This document shows positions 6,517-12,717 of a stretch of DNA of 12,717 nt, one piece after another. The notes under the pieces are model-generated. The model did no database searches. It was not told the origin of the DNA and was given only the letters and a program-made list of their open reading frames with translations. Numbering within the stretch: the first letter of the stretch is position 1; the number at the start of each line of letters is the position of its first letter. The position numbers and the translations under genes were made by a program. Source of the stretch: an uncultured Blautia sp. (GTDB lineage Bacteria > Bacillota > Clostridia > Lachnospirales > Lachnospiraceae); assembly GCA_938028845.1 (NCBI GenBank), contig CALIZJ010000164.1:1-12717 (forward strand), given 5' to 3'.

Positions 6517-7641
6517 ATGGAAAAGAAAGAAGGCAGGCCTGTAAAAACAGACAAGACGCTGCTGGCGCTGGTGCTGCTTCTGGTGGTATTTGGCCTGGTG
6601 ATCTTATTCAGCACCAGCGCTTATAATGGCAGAGTGCGTTTTCATGACTCTGCCTATTATTTTAAAAAGCAATTATTCGCCACGGCACTGGGGCTGGCTG
6701 CCATGTACGCTGTTTCCCAGATGGACTATCATTTTCTGGTTTCTTTGGCGCCGTGGGCGTATCTTATCTCTATGCTTCTTTCCACAGCTGTGCTTTTGTT
6801 CGGCCAGGAGATCAATGGTTCTAAACGGTGGCTGAACCTGGGTCCTCTTTCTTTTCAGCCCTCGGAGTTTGCAAAAGTGGCAGTGATCCTTTTCCTTACC
6901 TGGCAGATCGACAGGACCAGGAAGGATACGGCAGGTTTTGGATTTATGTGCAGGACCATGCTCACCCTTCTTCCCATTGTGGGACTGGTAGGCTCCAATA
7001 ATCTGAGCACGGCTGTCATTATCCTGGGTATCGGCGTTGTCCTGATCTTTGTATCCAATCCCAGATATGTGCAGTTTATAGGGCTTGGAGCGGCAGGGAT
7101 TGCTTTTGTGGCTGTGTTTTTAGCAGCGGAGAGCTATCGCCTGGAACGGCTGGCCATCTGGAGAGAGCCGGAAAAATATGAGAAAGGGTTTCAGACCATC
7201 CAGGGACTCTACGCCATAGGAAGCGGCGGGCTGTTCGGAAGAGGTCTTGGCAGCAGCCTTCAAAAGCTGGGCTTTGTGCCGGAAGCTCAAAATGATATGA
7301 TTTTTTCTATTATCTGTGAGGAACTGGGGCTTGTGGGGGCGGGAACGCTGATCCTGATTTTCGGGCTGCTTTTATGGAGGCTGTGTGTAATCTCCACTCA
7401 TAGCTGCGACCTTAAAGGAACGTTGATCTGTGCGGGGATACTGGGGCATATGGCAATCCAGGTGATCTTAAATATCGCGGTTGTGACCAATACCATACCG
7501 AATACGGGAATCACTCTGCCCTTTGTCAGTTATGGGGGGACATCCGTTGTATTTCTTTTAGGGGAGATGGGGCTCGCATTAAGTGTAAGCAGTCACAGGA
7601 ATACGCCCCGTGCATACAATAAATCTAAGAGGCCCTTTTAG
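6517..7641 (+). CDS. ftsW: Peptidoglycan glycosyltransferase FtsW (SEDS family)
   Basis: FtsW is a membrane SEDS-family enzyme that polymerises lipid II at the septum together with a class B PBP. The 374-residue protein has the usual hydrophobic helices, starting with LLALVLLLVVFGLVILFSTSA. Family motifs include GSKRWLNLGPLSFQPSEFAK, IQGLYAIGSGGLFGRGLG, the extracytoplasmic PEAQNDMIFSIICEELG (with the Asp implicated in catalysis) and the C-terminal PNTGITLPFVSYGGTS. The ATG at 6517 is chosen because GGAGG (6506-6510) lies 6 bases before it; the in-frame ATG at 6493 has no such site. It follows the recombinase by 54 bases and its stop overlaps the ribosome site of murA. SpoVE, the sporulation paralogue, is an alternative name, but the dcw location favours FtsW. 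Confidence 0.94.
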   Translation: MEKKEGRPVKTDKTLLALVLLLVVFGLVILFSTSAYNGRVRFHDSAYYFKKQLFATALGLAAMYAVSQMDYHFLVSLAPWAYLISMLLSTAVLLFGQEINGSKRWLNLGPLSFQPSEFAKVAVILFLTWQIDRTRKDTAGFGFMCRTMLTLLPIVGLVGSNNLSTAVIILGIGVVLIFVSNPRYVQFIGLGAAGIAFVAVFLAAESYRLERLAIWREPEKYEKGFQTIQGLYAIGSGGLFGRGLGSSLQKLGFVPEAQNDMIFSIICEELGLVGAGTLILIFGLLLWRLCVISTHSCDLKGTLICAGILGHMAIQVILNIAVVTNTIPNTGITLPFVSYGGTSVVFLLGEMGLALSVSSHRNTPRAYNKSKRPF

Positions 7642-7644
7642 GAG
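7640..7644 (+). promoter_or_regulatory. Ribosome binding site that fixes the murA start
   Basis: AGGAG overlaps the ftsW stop codon (TAG, 7639-7641). It lies 8 bases before the TTG at 7653 but directly abuts the alternative GTG at 7644, which is too close to be used. The overlap suggests translational coupling of ftsW and murA. Confidence 0.75.
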
Positions 7645-7652
7645 TGAAAAGC

Positions 7653-8900
7653 TTGGATAGTATCCGCGTTACAGGAGGAAGGCCCCTTAACGGGACGGTT
7701 TTTATACAGGGCTCAAAAAACGCGGCGCTGCCTATGATGGCGGCATCCCTTTTACACCGGGGAGTCAGTGTGCTTAAGGACTGTCCCAGGATTGCGGATG
7801 TATTCTGCATGGAAAGGATCCTTGGGGAGATCGGGGCGGTTACCTGGTGGGAAGGGCATGATCTGTATTTGGACTGCACCAATGCAGATAAGACTGAGAT
7901 ATCCGGGACTTACACAGGAAAGATGCGTTCCTCTGTGATTCTCCTTGGCGCTATGCTTGGAAGAAATAAAAAGGGATGCCTGGGGTATCCGGGGGGCTGC
8001 GTGATCGGAAAACGTCCCATTGACCTCCACCTTTTTGCCCTTAGAAGCCTGGGCGCCAGGATAGAGGAGGAGCCCTTTTTTCTGTGTGCTTCCTGCGGGG
8101 AACTTTCAGGCAGTACGATCACATTTTCCGGGAGAAGTGTGGGAGCTACGGAGCAGGGGATTTTAGCGGCGGTTTTGGCAAAAGGAGAAACCTGCCTGAA
8201 AAACTGCGCCAGGGAGCCGGAAATCGTATGGCTCTGCAGATATTTAAGAGGGATGGGAGCCAAAATCTCCGGAGACGGCGGGGACTGTATCCACATTACA
8301 GGGGTAGAAGGACTGGAAGCAGGAAATATGCAGGTTCCGCCGGATCGGATCGTGGCGGGAACTTATCTGTGCGCCTGTGCCGTTACCAGGGGGCGGATCG
8401 TGATCGAAAATCCGCCGGAAGGAGAATTAGACGCTTTTCTTGAAGTGTATAGGAAAATAGGTGGACAATATAAAGCAAAGAGTGGTAAACTAATAGCTGA
8501 CGGAAGCAGTGTCCGTTTTCCCCTTGCATATTTAGAGACAGGAGTTTATCCGGGATTTCCTACGGATCTGCAATCGCCGCTTATGGCGGTCCTGGCTACC
8601 ATACCGGGAGAAAGCCATATTCGGGAAATGATCTTTGAAGACCGGTTTAAGGCAGCAGGGCAGATGAACAGGATGGGAGCCGGGATCACTGTTGCGGGAA
8701 GAGATGCATGGATTGACGGCGGGTATCCCCTTTTGGGGTGTACCGTTTATGCAGAAGAGCTCCGCGGCGGAGCAGCCCTTATCTTAGCAGCACTTGGGGC
8801 AAAAGGGGAGACAGAAATACAGGGGTATTCCTATATCCGCCGGGGGTATGAACATATATGCCGGGATCTGACGGCATTGGGCGCTTGCTGCTGCCTTTAG
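7653..8900 (+). CDS. murA: UDP-N-acetylglucosamine 1-carboxyvinyltransferase MurA
   Basis: MurA catalyses the first committed step of peptidoglycan synthesis: transfer of enolpyruvate from phosphoenolpyruvate to UDP-GlcNAc, in the cytoplasm. The 415-residue protein has the EPSP-synthase-like fold of the family. With the TTG at 7653 as start, residues fall almost exactly on E. coli numbering: Lys22-Asn23 in GSKNAALP, catalytic Cys116 in YPGGCVIGKRPIDLH (E. coli Cys115) and Asp305 in FPTDLQSP. The terminal region has RGGAALILAALGAKGET. A GTG at 7644 would add three residues but lacks a spaced ribosome site. Because the catalytic Cys is kept rather than replaced by Asp, the protein should be fosfomycin-sensitive in principle (inference). 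Its place between ftsW and ftsQ is where B. subtilis has murG and murB. Confidence 0.96.
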   Translation: MDSIRVTGGRPLNGTVFIQGSKNAALPMMAASLLHRGVSVLKDCPRIADVFCMERILGEIGAVTWWEGHDLYLDCTNADKTEISGTYTGKMRSSVILLGAMLGRNKKGCLGYPGGCVIGKRPIDLHLFALRSLGARIEEEPFFLCASCGELSGSTITFSGRSVGATEQGILAAVLAKGETCLKNCAREPEIVWLCRYLRGMGAKISGDGGDCIHITGVEGLEAGNMQVPPDRIVAGTYLCACAVTRGRIVIENPPEGELDAFLEVYRKIGGQYKAKSGKLIADGSSVRFPLAYLETGVYPGFPTDLQSPLMAVLATIPGESHIREMIFEDRFKAAGQMNRMGAGITVAGRDAWIDGGYPLLGCTVYAEELRGGAALILAALGAKGETEIQGYSYIRRGYEHICRDLTALGACCCL

Positions 8901-8963
8901 CATCTTCTTTTGCAGTTAAAAGTGACAAAAAGGTCAGTCTTAGAAAATACAGGAATTTTTTAT

Positions 8964-10322
8964 ATGAGAACATCCAATTACAGAAAAAAGTTACACATTG
9001 ATAAGAAGGTCTGGAAAATTGCAGGCGCCGGTTTTGCGGCGCTTCTTCTTGCTGGGATCGTATTCTTTTTTACTTATTACAGAGTGGAAAATGTGGAGGT
9101 AATGGGAAGCAGTCATTATACGGAAGAAGAAGTGAGGGAGATGATCCTTCGGGGACCTTTGGCATCGAATTCTATTCTGGCGCCTATTTTATATTCCAGG
9201 GATGATGTGGGGGATATTCCTTTTGTAGAGGGCTTCCGTGTGAGCCGCTCAAACAGGAATACGATCGTGATCACTGTGCGGGAGAAACAGCCTGTGGGAT
9301 GTATTCCCTATTTGGACAGTTATATTTATTTTGACCGGAACGGAATTTTTATAGAAAGCTCCCGTGAGAGGGATGAATCGGTTCCGTATTTTGACGGGAT
9401 CCAGGTGGATCATGTGATCAAGGATGAAAAGCTTCCCATTAAAGGCACTACCGTATTAAATACAGCGGTGGCGCTTGCTACTATTTTCCAGAAAAATGAG
9501 ATGATACCCGATCATATACAGTTTGACAGCAGCTATGATATCAGCCTTGTGTACGGGGATATTACCGTTCAGCTTGGAAAAGATGAATATCTGGAGGACA
9601 AGATGGCAAGAGTGATCGCCATTTTGCCTAAGCTTGCCGGGCAGAAAGGGATCCTGCATCTGGAAACGGTGACAGATACGGTAAAAACCATTACCTTTGA
9701 AAAGGAGGAAGTGGAATATACGGCGGAAAACTGGCCGGGCGGCTACGATGAAAACGGAGAGTACACCGGCTACGATGAGTATGACGCAGAAGGAAATTAC
9801 GTGGGACCAAAGCCAATGACAGAGCTGGACTACGCACTGGAAAACTGGGTAGGGGGCTATGACGAGGAGCTGGACTATACAGGAACCGGAGAATACGACC
9901 AGTATGGAAACTATGTGGGCCCGGCGCCGACCCAGGAAAGCATAGATGCAAAGGGCGACTGGACAGGCGGTTACAATGAAGAAGGCGGTTACGACGGAGT
10001 CAGCGAATACGACCGAGAAGGAAACTATGTAGGACCGAACCCCAATGCAGCAGAGGATGGGTCTGAAACAGATGACACCTATTCTTCAGATGAAAGCTAT
10101 GAGGAGGATGGTTATTCAGAGGATGGTTCTTACGAGGACAGCTATACGGAAGATTCCTATACAGATGAAAATTATTATGGGGACGGCTATACCGATGAGG
10201 GCTACTATGAAGATGGCTACACCGACGAAAGCTATTATGGAGACGGTTATACTGACGAAAGTTCCTACAGCGACAGCGGCTATGAAGAGGACTATTACGG
10301 CGGCTCCTATGAGGGATATTGA
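8964..10322 (+). CDS. ftsQ: Cell division protein FtsQ/DivIB with long repeat tail
   Basis: FtsQ/DivIB is a bitopic divisome protein that, with FtsL and DivIC/FtsB, controls septal synthesis. Residues 1-15 are cytoplasmic and basic, and 16-39 form the membrane segment. The POTRA domain begins at RVENVEVMGSSHYTEEEV. A beta-rich FtsQ domain continues to about 250 (CIPYLDSYIYFDRNGIFI and KLAGQKGILHLETVTDT). From about residue 253 to the end at 452 the protein is an extracellular tail very rich in Tyr, Asp, Glu and Gly: three 38-residue repeats, then four 10-residue repeats. The family usually ends near residue 250-290, so this tail almost doubles the protein. The ATG at 8964 is preferred: AGGA (8951-8954) lies 9 bases upstream and the basic-then-hydrophobic start fits. 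A TTG at 8910 would add 18 residues without a ribosome site. The 63-base gap after murA shows no clear promoter. Confidence 0.93.
   Translation: MRTSNYRKKLHIDKKVWKIAGAGFAALLLAGIVFFFTYYRVENVEVMGSSHYTEEEVREMILRGPLASNSILAPILYSRDDVGDIPFVEGFRVSRSNRNTIVITVREKQPVGCIPYLDSYIYFDRNGIFIESSRERDESVPYFDGIQVDHVIKDEKLPIKGTTVLNTAVALATIFQKNEMIPDHIQFDSSYDISLVYGDITVQLGKDEYLEDKMARVIAILPKLAGQKGILHLETVTDTVKTITFEKEEVEYTAENWPGGYDENGEYTGYDEYDAEGNYVGPKPMTELDYALENWVGGYDEELDYTGTGEYDQYGNYVGPAPTQESIDAKGDWTGGYNEEGGYDGVSEYDREGNYVGPNPNAAEDGSETDDTYSSDESYEEDGYSEDGSYEDSYTEDSYTDENYYGDGYTDEGYYEDGYTDESYYGDGYTDESSYSDSGYEEDYYGGSYEGY
9720..10058 (+). repeat. Three tandem 38-residue repeats in the FtsQ tail
   Basis: Trp257, Trp295 and Trp333 start equivalent blocks exactly 38 residues (114 bases) apart. 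The shared pattern is W-x-G-G-Y-D/N-E, a Y-T/D-G turn, E-Y-D-x-x-G-N-Y-V-G-P-x-P, then a variable linker. The three copies have diverged at DNA level but keep the Trp, GGY, EYD and GNYVGP positions, which suggests selection on the protein. The fold and function are not recognised. Confidence 0.92.
10158..10277 (+). repeat. Four tandem 10-residue repeats in the distal FtsQ tail
   Basis: Residues 399-438 read YTDENYYGDG, YTDEGYYEDG, YTDESYYGDG and YTDESSYSDS, a 30-base period. They are preceded by a looser SYEDSYTED-type run and followed by a Tyr/Gly/Asp end. The in-frame short period makes copy-number change between strains likely. The segment is extremely acidic and tyrosine-rich and probably disordered. 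Confidence 0.9.
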
Positions 10323-10371
10323 TTTTATGACGAAAATTCGTGAAAAAAGTATAAAAAAACAAAAATAGTGG

Positions 10372-10400
10372 TTGATAAATTTCAAAAAAAAATATATGAT
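10372..10400 (+). promoter_or_regulatory. SigmaA-type promoter for ftsZ
   Basis: TTGATA (10372-10377), a 17-base spacer containing a run of nine A, and TATGAT (10395-10400) match the SigmaA consensus at five of six positions in each box. Transcription should begin near 10407, giving a leader of about 60 bases. The 146-base gap between ftsQ and ftsZ is AT-rich and holds no gene. Confidence 0.8.
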
Positions 10401-10468
10401 ATATCTATATGCAGCTCGCTATGAATGACTGAGTATGGATATCAGGTAGAAATAAAGGAGGAAGTACA

Positions 10469-11635
10469 TTGTTAGAGATTATGACAAATGAGGCTGAGTC
10501 ATCTGCAAAGATAATCGTCATTGGTGTAGGTGGAGCCGGAAATAATGCAGTAAACAGAATGGTGGAAGAGGCCATTGGCGGAGTGGAGTTTGTAGGTGTC
10601 AATACAGATAAGCAGGCTTTGACTCTGTGTAAAGCTCCGACAGTACTTCAGATTGGGGAAAAGATAACGAAAGGCCTTGGTGCAGGTGCAAAGCCGGAAG
10701 TTGGTCAGAAGGCCGCTGAGGAGAGTATAGAGGAAGTAAAAAAATTAGTGGAAGGCGCTGATATGGTATTTGTTACCTGCGGTATGGGCGGCGGAACCGG
10801 AACAGGTGCGGCTCCTATCATCGCATCGGCAGCCAAGGAAATGGGTATCCTCACAGTCGGAGTCGTGACCAAGCCTTTCCGTTTCGAGGCTAAGACACGT
10901 ATGAACAATGCTCTTGCAGGCATTGAAAATCTGAAGAAAGCTGTAGACACATTGATTGTGATTCCAAACGATAAGCTTCTGGAGATCGTGGACAGGCGTA
11001 CTACCATGCCGGAAGCGTTGCGCAAGGCAGACGAGGTGCTTCAGCAGGCAGTACAGGGCATTACCGACCTCATTAATCTGCCGGCACTGATCAACCTTGA
11101 CTTTGCAGATGTGCAGACAGTTATGACAGATAAAGGTATCGCACATATCGGTATTGGTGAAGCCAAAGGCGATGAAAAAGCCATGGAGGCAGTACAGCAG
11201 GCTGTATCCTCACCGCTGCTTGAGACCACCATTAAAGGTGCGACCCATGTTATCATTAATATTTCCGGTGACATTTCCCTTATGGATGCCAACGATGCGG
11301 CAAGCTATGTGCAGGAACTGACCGGAGAAGAAGCAAACATTATCTTTGGTGCTATGTATGATGATTCTGTTGCAGATTATGCACGTATCACAGTTATTGC
11401 TACAGGCCTGACAGATAATGCACAGAGCAATACTTCTTCTTTCGGCGCAAGATCATCTTCTCCGTTTAATTTGAGAAAGCCTGCATCCAGCACAGGACAG
11501 ACATCCTCTGGAAATATGAATATGCCTAGCTTTAACCTTCCGAATATGAACTCTAATCCATTCGGAGCGAAGGTTCCGTCCAGTACGGTTCAGAAGAAGG
11601 ATATTCAGATTCCGGATTTCCTGAAAAACAGATAA
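10469..11635 (+). CDS. ftsZ: Cell division protein FtsZ
   Basis: FtsZ is the tubulin-like GTPase that polymerises into the Z ring and recruits the divisome. The 388-residue protein has the N-terminal nucleotide loop VIGVGGAGNNAVNRM, the tubulin signature GMGGGTGTG (105-113), the contact sequence RRTTMPEALRKADEVL and the catalytic T7 loop NLDFADVQTVM. A short Ser/Asn-rich linker follows, then the C-terminal peptide DIQIPDFLKNR, which binds partners such as FtsA, SepF or EzrA. The TTG at 10469 is chosen because AAAGGAGG (10454-10461) lies 7 bases before it; the ATG four codons later would be 19 bases from that site. It has its own promoter (10372) and terminator. ftsA, which often precedes ftsZ, is absent here. 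Confidence 0.98.
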   Translation: MLEIMTNEAESSAKIIVIGVGGAGNNAVNRMVEEAIGGVEFVGVNTDKQALTLCKAPTVLQIGEKITKGLGAGAKPEVGQKAAEESIEEVKKLVEGADMVFVTCGMGGGTGTGAAPIIASAAKEMGILTVGVVTKPFRFEAKTRMNNALAGIENLKKAVDTLIVIPNDKLLEIVDRRTTMPEALRKADEVLQQAVQGITDLINLPALINLDFADVQTVMTDKGIAHIGIGEAKGDEKAMEAVQQAVSSPLLETTIKGATHVIINISGDISLMDANDAASYVQELTGEEANIIFGAMYDDSVADYARITVIATGLTDNAQSNTSSFGARSSSPFNLRKPASSTGQTSSGNMNMPSFNLPNMNSNPFGAKVPSSTVQKKDIQIPDFLKNR

Positions 11636-11644
11636 TTTTGCGTA

Positions 11645-11684
11645 AAAGAGCCTCTTATGGAAAATCTCCATAAGAGGCTTTTTT
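11645..11684 (+). terminator. Intrinsic terminator after ftsZ
   Basis: AGCCTCTTATGGA (11649-11661) and TCCATAAGAGGCT (11667-11679) form a perfect 13 bp stem around AAATC, followed by a run of six T. The run of A before the stem also gives it terminator form on the opposite strand, so it may stop transcription both ways. It begins about ten bases after the ftsZ stop and closes the dcw cluster. Confidence 0.95.
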
Positions 11685-11704
11685 GTATGCGTGAATGAGG
11701 AACT

Positions 11705-11728
11705 ATAAAAGGGCGGTAAGCCGCTTTT
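11705..11728 (-). terminator. Probable terminator of the DUF1540 gene
   Basis: Read on the minus strand, GCGG-CTTA-CCGC forms a short GC-rich hairpin followed by CCTTTTATAG, about 32 bases after the DUF1540 stop codon. An outer inverted repeat, AACTATA (11701-11707) with TATAGTT (11751-11757), encloses it. The stem is only 4 bp unless flanking A-T pairs and a bulge are counted, so the call is tentative. Confidence 0.4.
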
Positions 11729-11759
11729 CCACTTTAAAAGAGGTTGAAAATATAGTTTT

Positions 11760-12086
11760 TTAACTGCATTTACAGTGGAAGGTGGTACATTTTGTATCCT
11801 GACACTGACAGGCGCCTTCTCCGGCGATGCCGATAGAGGATGCCGTACATTTGCAGTTGTCATTGTAGGTACACTCTGAAGCCTTGCAGTCTATCTGGAT
11901 TTTTTCGCATCCGCATCCTTCTGTGAAGCTGTTCTTTGCAGCGGTATCCGTACGTTCCTGGAAGCTTGCACAGCATGTTTCATCTGCGTAGCGGGCGTCT
12001 GTACCGTTTACCTTGATCTCGCCTTTGGAGCAGAGTTCCTTTTGGTTATACATGCAGGTGGTTGCCGAACATCTAAGAATCGTCAT
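11760..12086 (-). CDS. Cys-rich protein with two DUF1540 domains
   Basis: This 108-residue protein has 16 cysteines. It contains two copies of the DUF1540 pattern, C-x4-C-x-Y-N, further Cys, then C-x-x-F. Copy one runs from LRCSATTCMYN to CCASF (about 5-43) and copy two from IDCKASECTYN to CTTF (about 66-104); a linker holding GCGC joins them. There is no signal peptide or membrane segment. The ATG is preceded by AAGGAGG (minus strand, 12096-12102) with a 9-base spacer, a strong ribosome site. DUF1540 proteins are common in Clostridia, often with single or double domains. The Cys spacing suggests metal binding, but no function is established as far as I know. The gene is convergent with ftsZ and divergent from the transporter, so it is not part of the dcw operon. 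Confidence 0.88.
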   Translation of the reverse strand: MTILRCSATTCMYNQKELCSKGEIKVNGTDARYADETCCASFQERTDTAAKNSFTEGCGCEKIQIDCKASECTYNDNCKCTASSIGIAGEGACQCQDTKCTTFHCKCS

Positions 12087-12246
12087 ATTTTTAGTCCTCC
12101 TTTTTACAAGATGAAATTAGTATGTACAAAAAAAATAATGCTATGCGCCAATTTATTAAAAATATTGTGTGATGGGATTTTGACTGTATGATCAGGAAAG
12201 GAAGATGAAAATGTCCTTTATAAGAAGGTTAAAAAAAGGATAAATG

Positions 12247-12276
12247 TTGTACTTTGTCATCTATTGATGGTATAAT
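12247..12276 (+). promoter_or_regulatory. Extended -10 promoter for the transporter gene
   Basis: A perfect TATAAT (12271-12276) is preceded by TG one base upstream (TGGTATAAT), the extended -10 form. TTGTAC (12247-12252) lies 18 bases before it as a -35 box. Transcription should start near 12283, about 64 bases before the ATG. The remainder of the 260-base divergent gap (12087-12346) is AT-rich; no convincing promoter was found on the minus strand for the DUF1540 gene. Confidence 0.75.
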
Positions 12277-12346
12277 ATAACAGATAATCCGAATTTTTCA
12301 CAAAAAGAATGGAATACAAAAAGATAAGATTTTGGAGGGAGATAGG

Positions 12347-12717
12347 ATGGAGAAAAAGAGAAGCAGTTTTACCAACAAAATGGGCTTTGTTCTGGCGGCA
12401 GCCGGATCTGCGGTAGGGTTGGGAAACCTGTGGCGCTTTCCTTATCTGGCTGCAAAGTACGGCGGAGGAATTTTTTTGCTGGTGTATCTGATTTTAGTAG
12501 TTACCTTTGGATTTACCCTGATGGTCACGGAAATTGCCATTGGAAGAAAGACACGTTTAAGCGTTATCGGCGCTTATACAGCTTTGGACAAGCGCTTTAG
12601 AGGGCTTGGTTATCTGGCCTGCATAGTGCCGTTTATCATTACTCCTTATTACTGTGTGATCGGAGGATGGGTACTGAAATATTTTGTACTGTTTTTGACA
12701 AATCAGGCGGCAGAAGC
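12347..12717 (+). CDS. Sodium:neurotransmitter symporter (NSS/SNF) family transporter, 3'-truncated
   Basis: These are the first 123 residues of a LeuT-fold, sodium-coupled transporter; bacterial members usually import amino acids. The first helix carries the family signature FVLAAAGSAVGLGNLWRFPY, including the unwound segment whose backbone binds sodium and substrate, then KYGGGIFLLVYL. Helix 2 (LVVTFGFTLMVTEIAIGRK) and the start of helix 3 (ACIVPFIITPYYCVIGGW) follow. The ATG at 12347 is set by GGAGG (12334-12338) 8 bases upstream. The frame is open to the window edge, so the substrate-deciding later helices are not visible. It has its own promoter and is not linked to the division genes by transcription. 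Confidence 0.93.
   Translation, partial: MEKKRSSFTNKMGFVLAAAGSAVGLGNLWRFPYLAAKYGGGIFLLVYLILVVTFGFTLMVTEIAIGRKTRLSVIGAYTALDKRFRGLGYLACIVPFIITPYYCVIGGWVLKYFVLFLTNQAAE

Noticed and set aside
10158..10277. 30-base periodic repeats considered as a CRISPR array
   Set aside because: The units are directly adjacent without spacers and translate in frame as YTDExYYGDG within ftsQ.
10330..10341. ACGAAAATTCGT considered as an ftsQ terminator
   Set aside because: Only a 4 bp stem is possible with a usable loop, and it is followed by A-rich rather than T-rich sequence.
10000..10362. Minus-strand open frames of 86-120 codons opposite the ftsQ tail
   Set aside because: They mirror the repeat-rich ftsQ codons (His/Arg/Ser-rich), lack ribosome sites and have no family resemblance.

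Overview
The window is chromosomal DNA of a Gram-positive Firmicute, most likely a Lachnospiraceae-type member of the Clostridia. This rests on the gene order (two class B PBPs, mraY, murD, ftsW, murA, ftsQ/divIB, ftsZ), strong AGGAGG-type ribosome binding sites, several TTG starts, a double DUF1540 protein and a SigmaA-like promoter style. The genus cannot be fixed from the sequence alone. The first 26 bases are not genomic: they match the Illumina TruSeq read-1 adapter, so the left edge is a contig end carrying untrimmed adapter and the first gene is truncated there.

Layout. Bases 27-851 hold the C-terminal part of a class B penicillin-binding protein (PBP) with an acidic repeat tail. An intrinsic-terminator-like hairpin (893-949) runs into the TTG start of a second, complete class B PBP (948-2711), whose third active-site motif reads KTAT instead of KTGT. 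A SigmaA-type promoter overlaps the end of that gene and drives mraY (2810-3766) and murD (3781-5136), which are closed by a strong terminator (5142-5173). Next comes a full-length phage/ICE-type tyrosine recombinase (5314-6462), in the same direction as its neighbours and with no other mobile-element gene near it. Then follow ftsW (6517-7641), murA (7653-8900) and ftsQ/divIB (8964-10322). FtsQ has a repeat-built, Tyr/Asp/Glu/Gly-rich extracytoplasmic tail of about 200 residues. A second SigmaA-type promoter (10372-10400) drives ftsZ (10469-11635), which ends in a strong terminator.

Downstream of the division and cell wall (dcw) cluster, a small Cys-rich double DUF1540 gene lies on the minus strand (11760-12086). 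Divergent from it, behind an extended -10 promoter, begins a sodium:neurotransmitter-symporter-family transporter (12347 onward) cut by the window end.

How the genes work together. MurA starts UDP-MurNAc synthesis, MurD adds D-Glu, and MraY moves the pentapeptide precursor to undecaprenyl phosphate to make lipid I. FtsW polymerises lipid II, and the class B PBPs crosslink the product at the septum. FtsQ/DivIB belongs to the divisome regulatory complex and FtsZ is the cytoskeletal ring. Compared with the Bacillus subtilis order, murG, murB and ftsA are missing from their usual places, murA sits between ftsW and ftsQ, and the recombinase splits murD from ftsW.

The points most worth a second look are the lone recombinase inside an essential operon, the repeat tails on two extracytoplasmic divisome proteins, the KTA variant PBP, and the terminator hairpin that appears to hide that PBP's ribosome binding site. 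No CRISPR array, tRNA, rRNA or insertion sequence was seen.
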